A DNA stretch of 64,000 bases from Streptomyces turgidiscabies Car8 (GTDB taxonomy: Bacteria > Actinomycetota > Actinomycetes > Streptomycetales > Streptomycetaceae). A model generated the notes under the pieces. It saw only the letters and a program-made list of their open reading frames with translations, was not told where the DNA came from and ran no database searches. Shown here in pieces: positions 8,489-16,251 of this stretch. Where the stretch lies: the NCBI RefSeq assembly GCF_000331005.1, contig NZ_AEJB01000639.1, positions 1-64,000 of the forward strand. The letters run 5' to 3'. Both the position numbers and the translations under genes were made by a program. How positions within the stretch are numbered: the first letter of the stretch is position 1; every line of letters starts with the position of its first letter.

Positions 8489-9319
8489 ATGGAGCATAGA
8501 CAGAAGGCCGAGGGCACGTCAGCCCCTGTGGGTGGTGAAGTCGCCCGGGGCGACGAGGACGGTTCGCGTCTCGTGGGTTCCGACCGGGTACTTGCCGTCC
8601 TCAAGGAGCTGGCGCGGTATCCCGACGGCGTGGGCCTGGAGGAGCTGACCCGGGTGATCGGCAGCCCAAAGCCGACCGTGCACCGGGCGCTGGTGGCCCT
8701 GCGCCGGGCCGGACTGGCCGACCAGGGGGCCCGCGGTCGCTACGTTCTGGGCGACGAGTTCCTACGGATGGCCTTCACCCACCACGAGGACCGCCCCGAG
8801 CATGTCCGGGTACGTCCCGTACTGGAAGCGCTGGCTGACCGGTTCGGCGAGACGGCGCACTACGCGGTCCTCGACGGCCGTGAGGTCGTCTACCGCGCGA
8901 AGGTCGACCCGCCCACCGGTGCCGTACGGCTGACGTCGACGGTGGGCGGCCGGAATCCGGCCCACGCCACCGGCGTCGGAAAGACGCTGCTCGCCCACCG
9001 GTTGGACACCGTGGCGGCGGTCGAGGCGTGGATCAGCGACTCGCCCCTGGAGCACCGCACCCCCCGGACCCTGTGCACGGCCGCCGGCCTCTACGACGAC
9101 CTGCGGGTCACCCGCGACCGGGGGTACGCCGTGGACGACCAGGAGAACGAGCCGGGCGTCAACTGCCTCTCCCTGCCCGTGTACGCGACCTCGCCGACGG
9201 CTCCCTCCGGCGCCGTGAGCGTCAGTGCGCTCACCTACCGGACGCCGCTGCACACCCTGGTCGACGCGGTCGACGAGATCCGGGCCCTGCTCGGCCCCTT
9301 GGCAGAGCCGCGCCGCTGA
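8489..9319 (+). CDS. IclR-family transcriptional regulator
   Basis: 276 residues from ATG 8489. An unusually long polar N-terminal tail (about 30 residues) precedes the winged helix-turn-helix (residues about 31-90, with GLEELTRVIGSPKPTVHRAL). The C-terminal IclR ligand domain follows, with HYAVLDGREVVYRAKV, HATGVGKTLLA and GYAVDDQENEPGVNCLSLPV. IclR proteins typically sense sugar acids or aromatic acids. It is divergent from the dehydratase and directly upstream of the FAH hydrolase and dehydrogenase, so it probably controls both arms of the locus. Confidence 0.9.
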   Translation: MEHRQKAEGTSAPVGGEVARGDEDGSRLVGSDRVLAVLKELARYPDGVGLEELTRVIGSPKPTVHRALVALRRAGLADQGARGRYVLGDEFLRMAFTHHEDRPEHVRVRPVLEALADRFGETAHYAVLDGREVVYRAKVDPPTGAVRLTSTVGGRNPAHATGVGKTLLAHRLDTVAAVEAWISDSPLEHRTPRTLCTAAGLYDDLRVTRDRGYAVDDQENEPGVNCLSLPVYATSPTAPSGAVSVSALTYRTPLHTLVDAVDEIRALLGPLAEPRR

Positions 9320-9379
9320 CGAACAGCATGCCGACCCTCAACCCCCGCCGCTCCGCCGGTCGAACTGGAGACTGACCCC

Positions 9380-10240
9380 GTGTATCTCATGCGTATCGGT
9401 GCCGCGGGCGCCGAAAAGCCTGTCGCCCGCATCGACGACGAGACGTACGTCGACCTCTCCGACCTCGTCTCGGACTTCGACGAGGCGTTCTTCGGGTCGG
9501 GCGGCCTCGACCGTGTCCGCCCCGTCGTGGCCGAGCGGACGGCCGACGGCCGGGTGTCCCGTTTCGCCGGGGAGCGGATCGGCGCCCCGATCGCCCGCCC
9601 GCACCAGCTCCTGTGCATCGGGCTCAACTACCGTGACCACGCGGCCGAGAGCGGCATGGCCGTGCCGGACGAGCCGATCCTGTTCACCAAGTCGCCCAAC
9701 ACCCTCGTCGGTCCGGACGACGACGTCCGTATCCCTCGCGGGTCCACCAAGACCGACTGGGAGGTGGAGCTCGGGATCGTGATCGGCCGCCGCACCAGCT
9801 ACCTGGACTCGGTCGAGGAGGCGCGCGACGCCATCGCCGGGTACGTCGTCGTCAACGACGTCAGCGAGCGCGCCTTCCAGTTGGAGCGCGGCGGGCAGTG
9901 GGCGAAGGGCAAGTCCGCCGAGACGTTCAACCCGGCGGGCCCCTGGCTGGCCACCGCCGACGAGATCGACGACGTCCTCGCGCTCGACATGTGGCTCGAC
10001 GTCAACGGTGTCCGCCGACAGACCGGCAACACCAAGACCATGATCTTCGACCCGTACTTCATCGTGCACTACCTCAGCCAGTTCCTCGTCCTGGAGCCGG
10101 GCGACCTGATCAACACCGGTACCCCGCCCGGTGTCGGCATGGGCCTGAAGCCGCCCGTGTATCTCCGGCCGGGTGATGTGATGGAGCTCGGCATCAGCCG
10201 CCTCGGCAGCCAGCGGCAGCACGTGCTCGGCCCACGGTGA
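9380..10240 (+). CDS. Fumarylacetoacetate-hydrolase-family protein (2,4-diketo-3-deoxy-sugar-acid hydrolase-like)
   Basis: 286 residues from GTG 9380 (GGAG 10 bp upstream). C-terminal FAH fold with the metal-binding pattern: CIGLNYRDHAAESG, a WEVELGIVIG motif containing two acidic ligands, GYVVVNDVSER, and INTGTPPGVGMG. Family members hydrolyse C-C bonds of acylpyruvates. In the oxidative L-fucose and L-rhamnose routes such an enzyme splits the 2,4-diketo-3-deoxy acid into pyruvate plus lactate. That assignment fits the neighbouring dehydratase and SDR remnant but is inferred. The stop overlaps the start of the next gene (GTGA). Confidence 0.85.
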   Translation: MYLMRIGAAGAEKPVARIDDETYVDLSDLVSDFDEAFFGSGGLDRVRPVVAERTADGRVSRFAGERIGAPIARPHQLLCIGLNYRDHAAESGMAVPDEPILFTKSPNTLVGPDDDVRIPRGSTKTDWEVELGIVIGRRTSYLDSVEEARDAIAGYVVVNDVSERAFQLERGGQWAKGKSAETFNPAGPWLATADEIDDVLALDMWLDVNGVRRQTGNTKTMIFDPYFIVHYLSQFLVLEPGDLINTGTPPGVGMGLKPPVYLRPGDVMELGISRLGSQRQHVLGPR

Positions 10241-11271
10241 CCGCCGACCGCCTCATGCGCGCGTTCGTCCTGACCGCTCCGGGGAAGTACGGGGTCCAGG
10301 AGGTCCCCGCTCCGGCGCCGGCCCCCGGCGAGGTCGTCGTCGACGTCGAGCGGGTCGGCGTGTGCGGTACCGACATGGAGTTCTTCACCGGCGCGATGGC
10401 CTATCTCCATCAGGGCCACTCCGCGTATCCGATGCGTCTCGGCCACGAGTGGGCGGGGCGGGTGGCGTCGGTCGGCGACGGAGTCGATCCCGGGTGGATC
10501 GGCCGCCGGGTCATGGGCGACACCATGCTCGGCTGCGGTGCCTGCCGCCGCTGCCGAAGGGGCAGTCAGCACGTGTGCGAGAAGCGGCAGGAGGTCGGTA
10601 TCCGCGGGGAGCGGGCCGGTGCTCTGGCAGAGCAACTCGCGGTGCCGGTCTCCTCGTTGCACGTCCTGCCGGACTCCGTGGACGCGGTGCTGGGCGCGCT
10701 GGTGGAGCCCGGGGGTAACGCCCTGCGCGCCGCCCGGGCGGCCGAACTGCGCCCCGGTGACCGGGCGTTGGTTCTGGGACCGGGGACGATCGGCCTCCTG
10801 GTCGCGATGTTCGCCCGTGCCGCCGGTGCGGAGGTCCATCTCATGGGCGCCACCGACAGCTCGCTCGCCTTCGCCCGCGAGCTGGGCTTCGAGCACACCT
10901 GGCGGGAGGACACCGTCCCGGATCTGCCGTACGACGCTGTCGTGGACGCCTCCAACGCCGTCCATCTTCCGGGCCTCGCCTTGCAGTTGGTCGAACCGGC
11001 GGGCCATGTCGTCTGCATCGGTCTGGCCGGCGAACCGAGCCGCGTCGACACCCGCGCGCTCGTCCTGGGGGATGTCACCGCGGTCGGCGTCCTTTCGGCG
11101 TCCCCCGGTCTCGACGCCACCATCCGGGCGTACGCCGAGGGTTCGGTCGATCCGAGGCCTCTCGTTGCGGCGACGGTGGGCCTGGACCAGGTCGGAGCCG
11201 TCCTCTCGGGTGAGCGGCCTGGGGGCGCGGGTCCCGGGCCGAAGTTCCATGTCGACCCGCGCCTGGAGTAG
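10237..11271 (+). CDS. Zinc-dependent medium-chain alcohol/polyol dehydrogenase
   Basis: 344 residues. Catalytic zinc ligands: CGTDMEFF (Cys about 46) and GHEWAGRV (His about 70). Structural zinc site: CGACRRCRRGSQHVC. Rossmann motif: VLGPGTIGLLVAMFA. Of the family of sorbitol/threonine-type MDR dehydrogenases, perhaps oxidising the free sugar or a 2-keto-3-deoxy acid. GTG at 10237 overlaps the stop of the FAH gene, so the pair is coupled; ATG 10255 is an alternative start. It may compensate for the decayed SDR on the other side of the locus. Confidence 0.85.
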   Translation: MTADRLMRAFVLTAPGKYGVQEVPAPAPAPGEVVVDVERVGVCGTDMEFFTGAMAYLHQGHSAYPMRLGHEWAGRVASVGDGVDPGWIGRRVMGDTMLGCGACRRCRRGSQHVCEKRQEVGIRGERAGALAEQLAVPVSSLHVLPDSVDAVLGALVEPGGNALRAARAAELRPGDRALVLGPGTIGLLVAMFARAAGAEVHLMGATDSSLAFARELGFEHTWREDTVPDLPYDAVVDASNAVHLPGLALQLVEPAGHVVCIGLAGEPSRVDTRALVLGDVTAVGVLSASPGLDATIRAYAEGSVDPRPLVAATVGLDQVGAVLSGERPGGAGPGPKFHVDPRLE

Positions 11272-11286
11272 TAAGCCGGTTCGGAG

Positions 11287-11313
11287 TGAGCCAGTTCGGA
11301 ACGAGCTGGCTCA
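11287..11313. terminator. Hairpin between convergent dehydrogenase and E1-beta/E2 genes
   Basis: An 8-bp perfect stem, TGAGCCAG/CTGGCTCA, with an 11-base loop lies between two converging genes and includes the stop codon of the E1-beta/E2 fusion. Such stem-loops without a U-tract are common actinobacterial terminators and could serve both strands. Confidence 0.5.
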
Positions 11314-13356
11314 GAGTGCGGTGATGCCGTCGATGACGTGGCGGAGGAAACCGGCCGCGGTGCCGCCGTCGCAGACGCGGTGGTCGAAGGTCAGCGACAG
11401 GTTGACGACCTCTCGCACCTCGACCCGGCCGTCCACCGCCCAGGGGCGTTCGACGAGCCGTCCGACGCCGAGCATGGCTGTCTGGGGGTGGTTGAGGATC
11501 GGGGTGGCGCCGTCGACGCCGAGCACGCCGTAGTTGTTGAGGGTGAACGTGCCGCCGGTCCGGTGTGCGGCGGGGAGTTCACCGCGTCGGGCGAGGCCGG
11601 TGAGGCGGCGCAGTTCGGCGGCGAGGTCGGCCGGCGGCAACCGGTCGGCGTCCCTCACGACGGGGACGACCAGCCCGTCGTCGGTCTGCGCGGCGAAGCC
11701 GAGGTGCACCTGGGGCAACCGGACGATCTCCGAACGGATGTCGTCCACACGGGAGTTGAGCTGCGGAAAGGCGGCGAGCCCGGCGAGACAGGCGCCTGCG
11801 AGCAGCGGCAGCAGCCCCGTGCCGAGCGCGTCACGGGCGGCGAGCAGGGCGGTGGCGTCGGCGTCCGCCCAGATCGTGACGGCCGGCGTGCCACGGTGAC
11901 CACGAACGAACTTCTCGGCGGCGGCGTCCAACGGGATCCGGAGCCCGGGTTCCCGGGCGGCCGTGGCCGCATCACTCCACTGACTCCCTCGACTCCCCTG
12001 CTCCACGAGGGTCGGCGCACCATTGCTCATGGCCCGCCGTGCCCCGCCCGTGCCGTATCCGGTGAGGACCGCGCCCGAGTCGTTCTCGGGCGCGGCCTCC
12101 GCCACCGACAGCAGTGGTGCTCCGACCTTGACCATCTCGCCGGCCGGGCAGTGCAGGGCGGTCACGGTCCCGGCGAAGGGACTCGGGAGGCTGATGACGG
12201 ACTTGGCCGTCTCGACCTCGACGACGGTCTGGTCGTGCGTGACGCTGTCGCCCACGGCGACCGTCCACTCCAGCACCTCCGCTTCCACCAGCCCCTCCCC
12301 CAGGTCCGGCAGCAGGAAGGTCCGGCTGTCGGCCGCCGGCTCGACGGGCGCCTGCGGCACCGGCCGTCGCACGCCCCGGCCGCCGTCCGGGAGCAGCCGG
12401 CGCAGGCTGGCCAACACCCGCCCGACGCCCGGGAGATGGGCGCTTTCGAGCAGCGGCGGCGGATACGGGATGTCGAGGCCCGTGACGCGCAGCACCGGCG
12501 CGCGCAGCGCGTCGAAGCAGCGCTCCTGCACCCGGGCGGCGATCTCGGCGCCGACGCCGGCGAACCCCTGCGCCTCGTGCACCACCAGGCAGCGGCCGGT
12601 GCGCCGTACGGACGCGGTGAGGGCGTGGTCGTCGAGCGGGACGAGGGTGCGCAGGTCGAGCACCTCCACGTCGAGCCCCTCGGCTGCGGCCTGTGACGCC
12701 GCCGCCAGGGCCACGGCGACCGAGGGGCCGTAGGCGACGAGGGTGGCGTCGGTGCCGGGTCGGCGCACGGCCGCCGTGCCGAACGGCTCGGCGCGCACGG
12801 GGAGTTCGATGTCCTCCTTGGTCCAGTAGTGGCGCTTGGGTTCGAGGAAGACCACCGGGTCCGGGTCCTCGATCGCCTCCCGCAGGAGGGAGTAGGCGTC
12901 GGCGACTGTGGCGGGCGTGACGACCTTCAGACCCGCCGTGTGGGTGTAGTACGCCTCGCTGGAGTCGCTGTGGTGCTCGACCCCGCCGATTCCGCCGCCG
13001 TACGGGATGCGGACGACCAGGGGCAGGGCGAGGGCTCCGCGGGTGCGGTTGCGGAACTTGGCCATGTGGGAGGCGATCTGTTCGAACGCCGGGTAGGCGA
13101 AGGCGTCGAACTGCATCTCCACCACCGGCCGGAAGCCGGCCATCGCCATTCCGACGGCGAGGCCGGCGATGCCCGCCTCCGCTACCGGGGTGTCGAAGCA
13201 GCGGCGGTCGCCGAAGGTGTCCGTGAGGCCGTCGGTGACCCGGAAGACGCCGCCGAGCCGGCCGACGTCCTCGCCGAAGACGACGACGCGTTCGTCCGCG
13301 TCGAGCGCGTCCCGCAGGGCGGTGTTGAGGGCCTGTGCCATCGCGGTGGCTGCCAT
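11311..13356 (-). CDS. Branched-chain 2-oxoacid dehydrogenase E1-beta/E2 fusion without E3-binding domain
   Basis: 681 residues in one uninterrupted frame. Residues 1-345 are a complete E1-beta transketolase-type subunit (VVVFGEDVGRLGGVF, RCFDTPVAEAGIAGLAVG, VRIPYGGGIGGVEHHSDSSE). From about 360 a lipoyl domain follows (FLLPDLGEGLVEAEVLEW, lipoyl Lys in VEVETAKSVISL, about residue 384). A 45-residue linker and an acyltransferase core then run to the C terminus with the active-site DHRVCDGG (about 658). The peripheral subunit-binding domain that normally sits between lipoyl and catalytic domains is missing. ATG at 13354-13356, 1 bp after the E1-alpha stop. Makes branched acyl-CoAs from the keto acids of Val, Leu and Ile. 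No E3 is encoded here. Confidence 0.88.
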   Translation of the reverse strand: MAATAMAQALNTALRDALDADERVVVFGEDVGRLGGVFRVTDGLTDTFGDRRCFDTPVAEAGIAGLAVGMAMAGFRPVVEMQFDAFAYPAFEQIASHMAKFRNRTRGALALPLVVRIPYGGGIGGVEHHSDSSEAYYTHTAGLKVVTPATVADAYSLLREAIEDPDPVVFLEPKRHYWTKEDIELPVRAEPFGTAAVRRPGTDATLVAYGPSVAVALAAASQAAAEGLDVEVLDLRTLVPLDDHALTASVRRTGRCLVVHEAQGFAGVGAEIAARVQERCFDALRAPVLRVTGLDIPYPPPLLESAHLPGVGRVLASLRRLLPDGGRGVRRPVPQAPVEPAADSRTFLLPDLGEGLVEAEVLEWTVAVGDSVTHDQTVVEVETAKSVISLPSPFAGTVTALHCPAGEMVKVGAPLLSVAEAAPENDSGAVLTGYGTGGARRAMSNGAPTLVEQGSRGSQWSDAATAAREPGLRIPLDAAAEKFVRGHRGTPAVTIWADADATALLAARDALGTGLLPLLAGACLAGLAAFPQLNSRVDDIRSEIVRLPQVHLGFAAQTDDGLVVPVVRDADRLPPADLAAELRRLTGLARRGELPAAHRTGGTFTLNNYGVLGVDGATPILNHPQTAMLGVGRLVERPWAVDGRVEVREVVNLSLTFDHRVCDGGTAAGFLRHVIDGITAL

Positions 13357-13357
13357 C

Positions 13358-14587
13358 TCAGTTACCCTCCAACTCGGCCCGCAGGGCGGCACGTTGCTCG
13401 GTCAGCTGGGGGGTGGGGGTGCTGAACACGTGGTCGAACAAGGAGAGGGGGTCGAGTGCGGGGTCCTCGGCCAGCCGGATGCGTACGTCGGCCGCGTACG
13501 CCTCGGCCTCCGCCGCGACCGCACGGATGTCGTCCTCGGTGAGCAGGCCGTGCTCGCGCAGCCAGTTCTCCAGCCGGTCGATCGGATCACGTCCGCGCCA
13601 GTGCTCCGCCTCCTCGGCCGGACGGTAGCGGGAGGGGTCGTCGGCGCTGGTGTGCGGGGCCATCCGGTAGGTGTGCGCCTCGACCAGCCAGGGGCCGCCG
13701 CCCGAGCGCGCTTCCTCAACCGCCTTGCCCAGTACGGCGAGTACGGCCGCCACGTCGTTGCCGTCGACCTGCTCGGAGCGGACGCCGTAGCCGACTCCCT
13801 TGTACGCCAGGCCAGGTGCGGCACTCTGAGCGGAGAGCGGGACGGAGATGGCGTATCGGTTGTTCTGCACCAGGAAGACCACAGGTGCCCGTAGGACGCC
13901 CGCGATGCCCAGCGCCTCGTGGAAGTCCCCCTCGCTGGTGGCGCCGTCGCCGACGAGCGCGAGGGCGACCGTGTCCGTGCCCTTGAGGCGTTCGCCGTGG
14001 GCCAGCCCGGTGGCGTGTGCCGCGTGGGTGGCGAGCGGGGTGCACTGGGGCGCGGTTCGGTGTCGTACGGGGTCGTAGCCGCAGTGGCCGTCGCCGCGCA
14101 GGAGGGTCAGCGTCTCGACGGGGTCGATGCCCCGGCTGACCAGCGCCACGCAGTCGCGGTACGTGGGGAACAGCCAGTCGGTCGGGCGCAGAGCGAGCGC
14201 GGCGCCCACCTGGCACGCCTCCTGGCCGAGGCTGGAGGGGTGGACCGCGAGGCGGCCCTGACGGGCGAGGGCGGTCGCCTGCTCGTCGAAGCGGCGCCCC
14301 ACCACCATTTTCCGGTACGCCGCCAGCAGCAGCCCGGAATCGGGCAGGTCGTACGCACGGCATTCGCTGGTCGAGTCCGACGGTTCGACCGGATCGACCG
14401 GATCGACCGGATCGACCGGATCGACCGGATCGACCGGATCGACCGGATCGCCTTCCAGCGCTTTCCCTTTCCATGGGAAAAAGCGAACCGGAACTTGAGA
14501 TGGGAGCCATTGCGAAGGCGAAAGCGAAGGAGCGGACGGAGAACCTGCCCGTTCCACCACCGTTCCATGCGTCGGTTTGTTGCCCAA
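13358..14587 (-). CDS. Branched-chain 2-oxoacid dehydrogenase E1-alpha
   Basis: Up to 409 residues. Thiamine-diphosphate motif GDGATSEGDFHEAL...VQNN (about residues 211-240), RTAPQCTPLATHAAHA, and the phosphorylation-loop region YRMAPHTSADDPSRY mark a BkdA-type E1-alpha. The first ~75 residues are not family-like. They are low-complexity, rich in Ser/Pro, and end in seven PVD/PVE tripeptides from a 9-bp tandem repeat. The start is uncertain: TTG at 14585-14587 follows a GGAGAGGACGGCGGGG stretch, but a start closer to the repeat is possible. Homology begins near the SGLLLAAYRKMVVGRRFDEQ block. Divergent from the NRPS locus, which it may serve by supplying acyl-CoA starters. Confidence 0.85.
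   Translation of the reverse strand: MGNKPTHGTVVERAGSPSAPSLSPSQWLPSQVPVRFFPWKGKALEGDPVDPVDPVDPVDPVDPVDPVEPSDSTSECRAYDLPDSGLLLAAYRKMVVGRRFDEQATALARQGRLAVHPSSLGQEACQVGAALALRPTDWLFPTYRDCVALVSRGIDPVETLTLLRGDGHCGYDPVRHRTAPQCTPLATHAAHATGLAHGERLKGTDTVALALVGDGATSEGDFHEALGIAGVLRAPVVFLVQNNRYAISVPLSAQSAAPGLAYKGVGYGVRSEQVDGNDVAAVLAVLGKAVEEARSGGGPWLVEAHTYRMAPHTSADDPSRYRPAEEAEHWRGRDPIDRLENWLREHGLLTEDDIRAVAAEAEAYAADVRIRLAEDPALDPLSLFDHVFSTPTPQLTEQRAALRAELEGN
14385..14447 (+). repeat. Seven-copy 9-bp tandem repeat inside the E1-alpha gene
   Basis: Seven exact copies of TCGACCGGA, one codon-phase unit each, encode a PVD run near the E1-alpha N terminus. Copy number can change without loss of frame, so the length of the E1-alpha N-terminal extension is likely variable between strains. 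Confidence 0.9.
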
Positions 14588-14837
14588 TTCCCCGCCGTCC
14601 TCTCCATCAGGACGCCTCTGCGCCCGGCTGCCCTACCAGGGCTAACACAGCCTCAGCTCGCCTTTCGAGAAGGGAAGATGAAGCGGAACTGAACACTCCG
14701 CAGGGGTGTGCCCGGCGACTTGGATGAACGGAACGGCAACCTACCGTTGGGGTAACGGTAATTCCCGGGTCGCCCGTCCTTTGCGAAGCTCCGGTTGCAA
14801 TTGATCCGCGAAGCACGGCCCTGCGGAAGGCAATGGA

Positions 14838-16160
14838 ATGTCCCCCGTACGCCCCCAAGTACGCCCGGGAAATCGTCACTACACACTCGTCTGTACCTCC
14901 TGCGGTTGCCGCTACGAGGACGACGGCCTGATTCTCGACTGTCCCCGACCCCACGATCCGGCGTTCCTGCGCACCGAGTACACCGCGCACAGCGGGTACG
15001 AGGGCTCCACCGGACGCACCGGCACCGGGTTGTTCCGTCACGCGCCTCTGCTGCCGGTGGCGCGGACCTTTCCCGACGTGCCCGGCCCGGTCGTCCACCA
15101 CGCGGACCGGCTCGGCCGGCGCATCGGCCTCGAACAGCTGTGGATCGCCTTCAACGGGTACTGGCCGGAGCGCGGCGCTCAGCTGCCGACCTGTACGTTC
15201 AAGGACCTTGAGGCGTACACGGTTCTCGGTCGGCTGCCCGTCGACCCACCTGTGCTGGTGATCCCCTCGGCGGGCAACACCGCCGCCGCTTTCGCGTGGG
15301 CCGCGACCCGCCATCAGGTGCCCTGTCTACTCGTGGTGCCCGCGCCCGCCATGGCCGGCATGCGGTTTCCCGGGCCGCTCGACCCCTGCGTTCGCATCGT
15401 CGTCCTCGACGGAGGCGCCACCTACAGCGACACCATCGCGGCCGCCGACCTGCTGGCCCGGCTCCCCGGCCATCAGGCGGAGGGCGGCTGCCGCAACGTA
15501 GGGCGCCGCGACGGTCTGGGCACCGTGATGCTGGCGGCGGCCGAGGCGATCGGGCGCCTCCCGCAGACGTACGTACAGGCGGTCGGCAGCGGTACGGGAG
15601 CCATCGGCGCCCATGAGGCGGCGCGCCGGATCCGGGCCGGTTGCGAGCGGCTGCCGCGGCTGCTGATGTGTCAGAACGCGCCGTTCACCCCGCTGTTCGA
15701 GGCCTGGCGGTCCGGCGGCGCGGCTCCGGCCGACCGGGAACACGAGCCGCTGGCCCGTGAACTGACCAACAGGCGCCCGCCGTTCGCCGTCCACGGCGGA
15801 GTACGCGACGTGCTCACCGAGAGCGGTGGCGACGTCCTGCGTGTCGACAACGTTGCCGCCATCGCGGCGATGGACCTCTTCGCGGAGACCGAGGGCATCG
15901 ACATCGAGCCGGGTGCGGGAGTCGCGCTGGCCGCCCTCGCCGACGCAGTGAGCGCCGGGCGCGTCGACCGCGACGAGGTGGTCCTCCTCAACATCACGGG
16001 CGGCGGCAGGGCCCGGCAGGCCCGCGACCTCCGGCTGATCCCCGCCGAGCCCTGGCTGCGCGTCCCCTGGCCCACCGGTGGTGACGGCCCGCGCATGGTC
16101 GCCGAGCAGGTCGGCCGGCGGCTGTCGTACGCCTCCACGCCTGCGGGAGCGGCCAGTTGA
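14838..16160 (+). CDS. Cysteate-synthase-like PLP enzyme (threonine-synthase fold)
   Basis: 440 residues. It starts with a Cys-rich segment (CTSCGCRYEDD...CPRP, about 19-35) like that of methanogen cysteate synthase and threonine synthase. The PLP Lys is in TFKDLEA (about 122); cofactor motifs include PSAGNTAAAFAWA. Blocks such as IAFNGYWPE, GGCRNVGRRDGLGTVMLAA and AVGSGTGAIGAHEA match what I remember of archaeal cysteate synthase, which converts O-phosphoserine plus sulfite to L-cysteate. It is the first gene of the NRPS locus, 91 bp before the first NRPS, implying that it makes a peptide building block. Alternatives are another beta-replacement product (for example a diaminopropionate-type amino acid) or a threonine-synthase-like activity. 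Family sound; product inferred. Confidence 0.75.
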   Translation: MSPVRPQVRPGNRHYTLVCTSCGCRYEDDGLILDCPRPHDPAFLRTEYTAHSGYEGSTGRTGTGLFRHAPLLPVARTFPDVPGPVVHHADRLGRRIGLEQLWIAFNGYWPERGAQLPTCTFKDLEAYTVLGRLPVDPPVLVIPSAGNTAAAFAWAATRHQVPCLLVVPAPAMAGMRFPGPLDPCVRIVVLDGGATYSDTIAAADLLARLPGHQAEGGCRNVGRRDGLGTVMLAAAEAIGRLPQTYVQAVGSGTGAIGAHEAARRIRAGCERLPRLLMCQNAPFTPLFEAWRSGGAAPADREHEPLARELTNRRPPFAVHGGVRDVLTESGGDVLRVDNVAAIAAMDLFAETEGIDIEPGAGVALAALADAVSAGRVDRDEVVLLNITGGGRARQARDLRLIPAEPWLRVPWPTGGDGPRMVAEQVGRRLSYASTPAGAAS

Positions 16161-16251
16161 CGCCCGCCTCCTTGAGGGGCGTGGCGACCCGCCGCCCCCG
16201 ACCCGACGACAGCACGCCGACACTCCCCCACACCCCCACCGGAGCCCGCCG

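Noticed and set aside
14385..14447. Possible CRISPR or direct-repeat array
   Set aside because: The 9-bp units are contiguous, have no spacers and lie in frame inside E1-alpha; this is a coding minisatellite.
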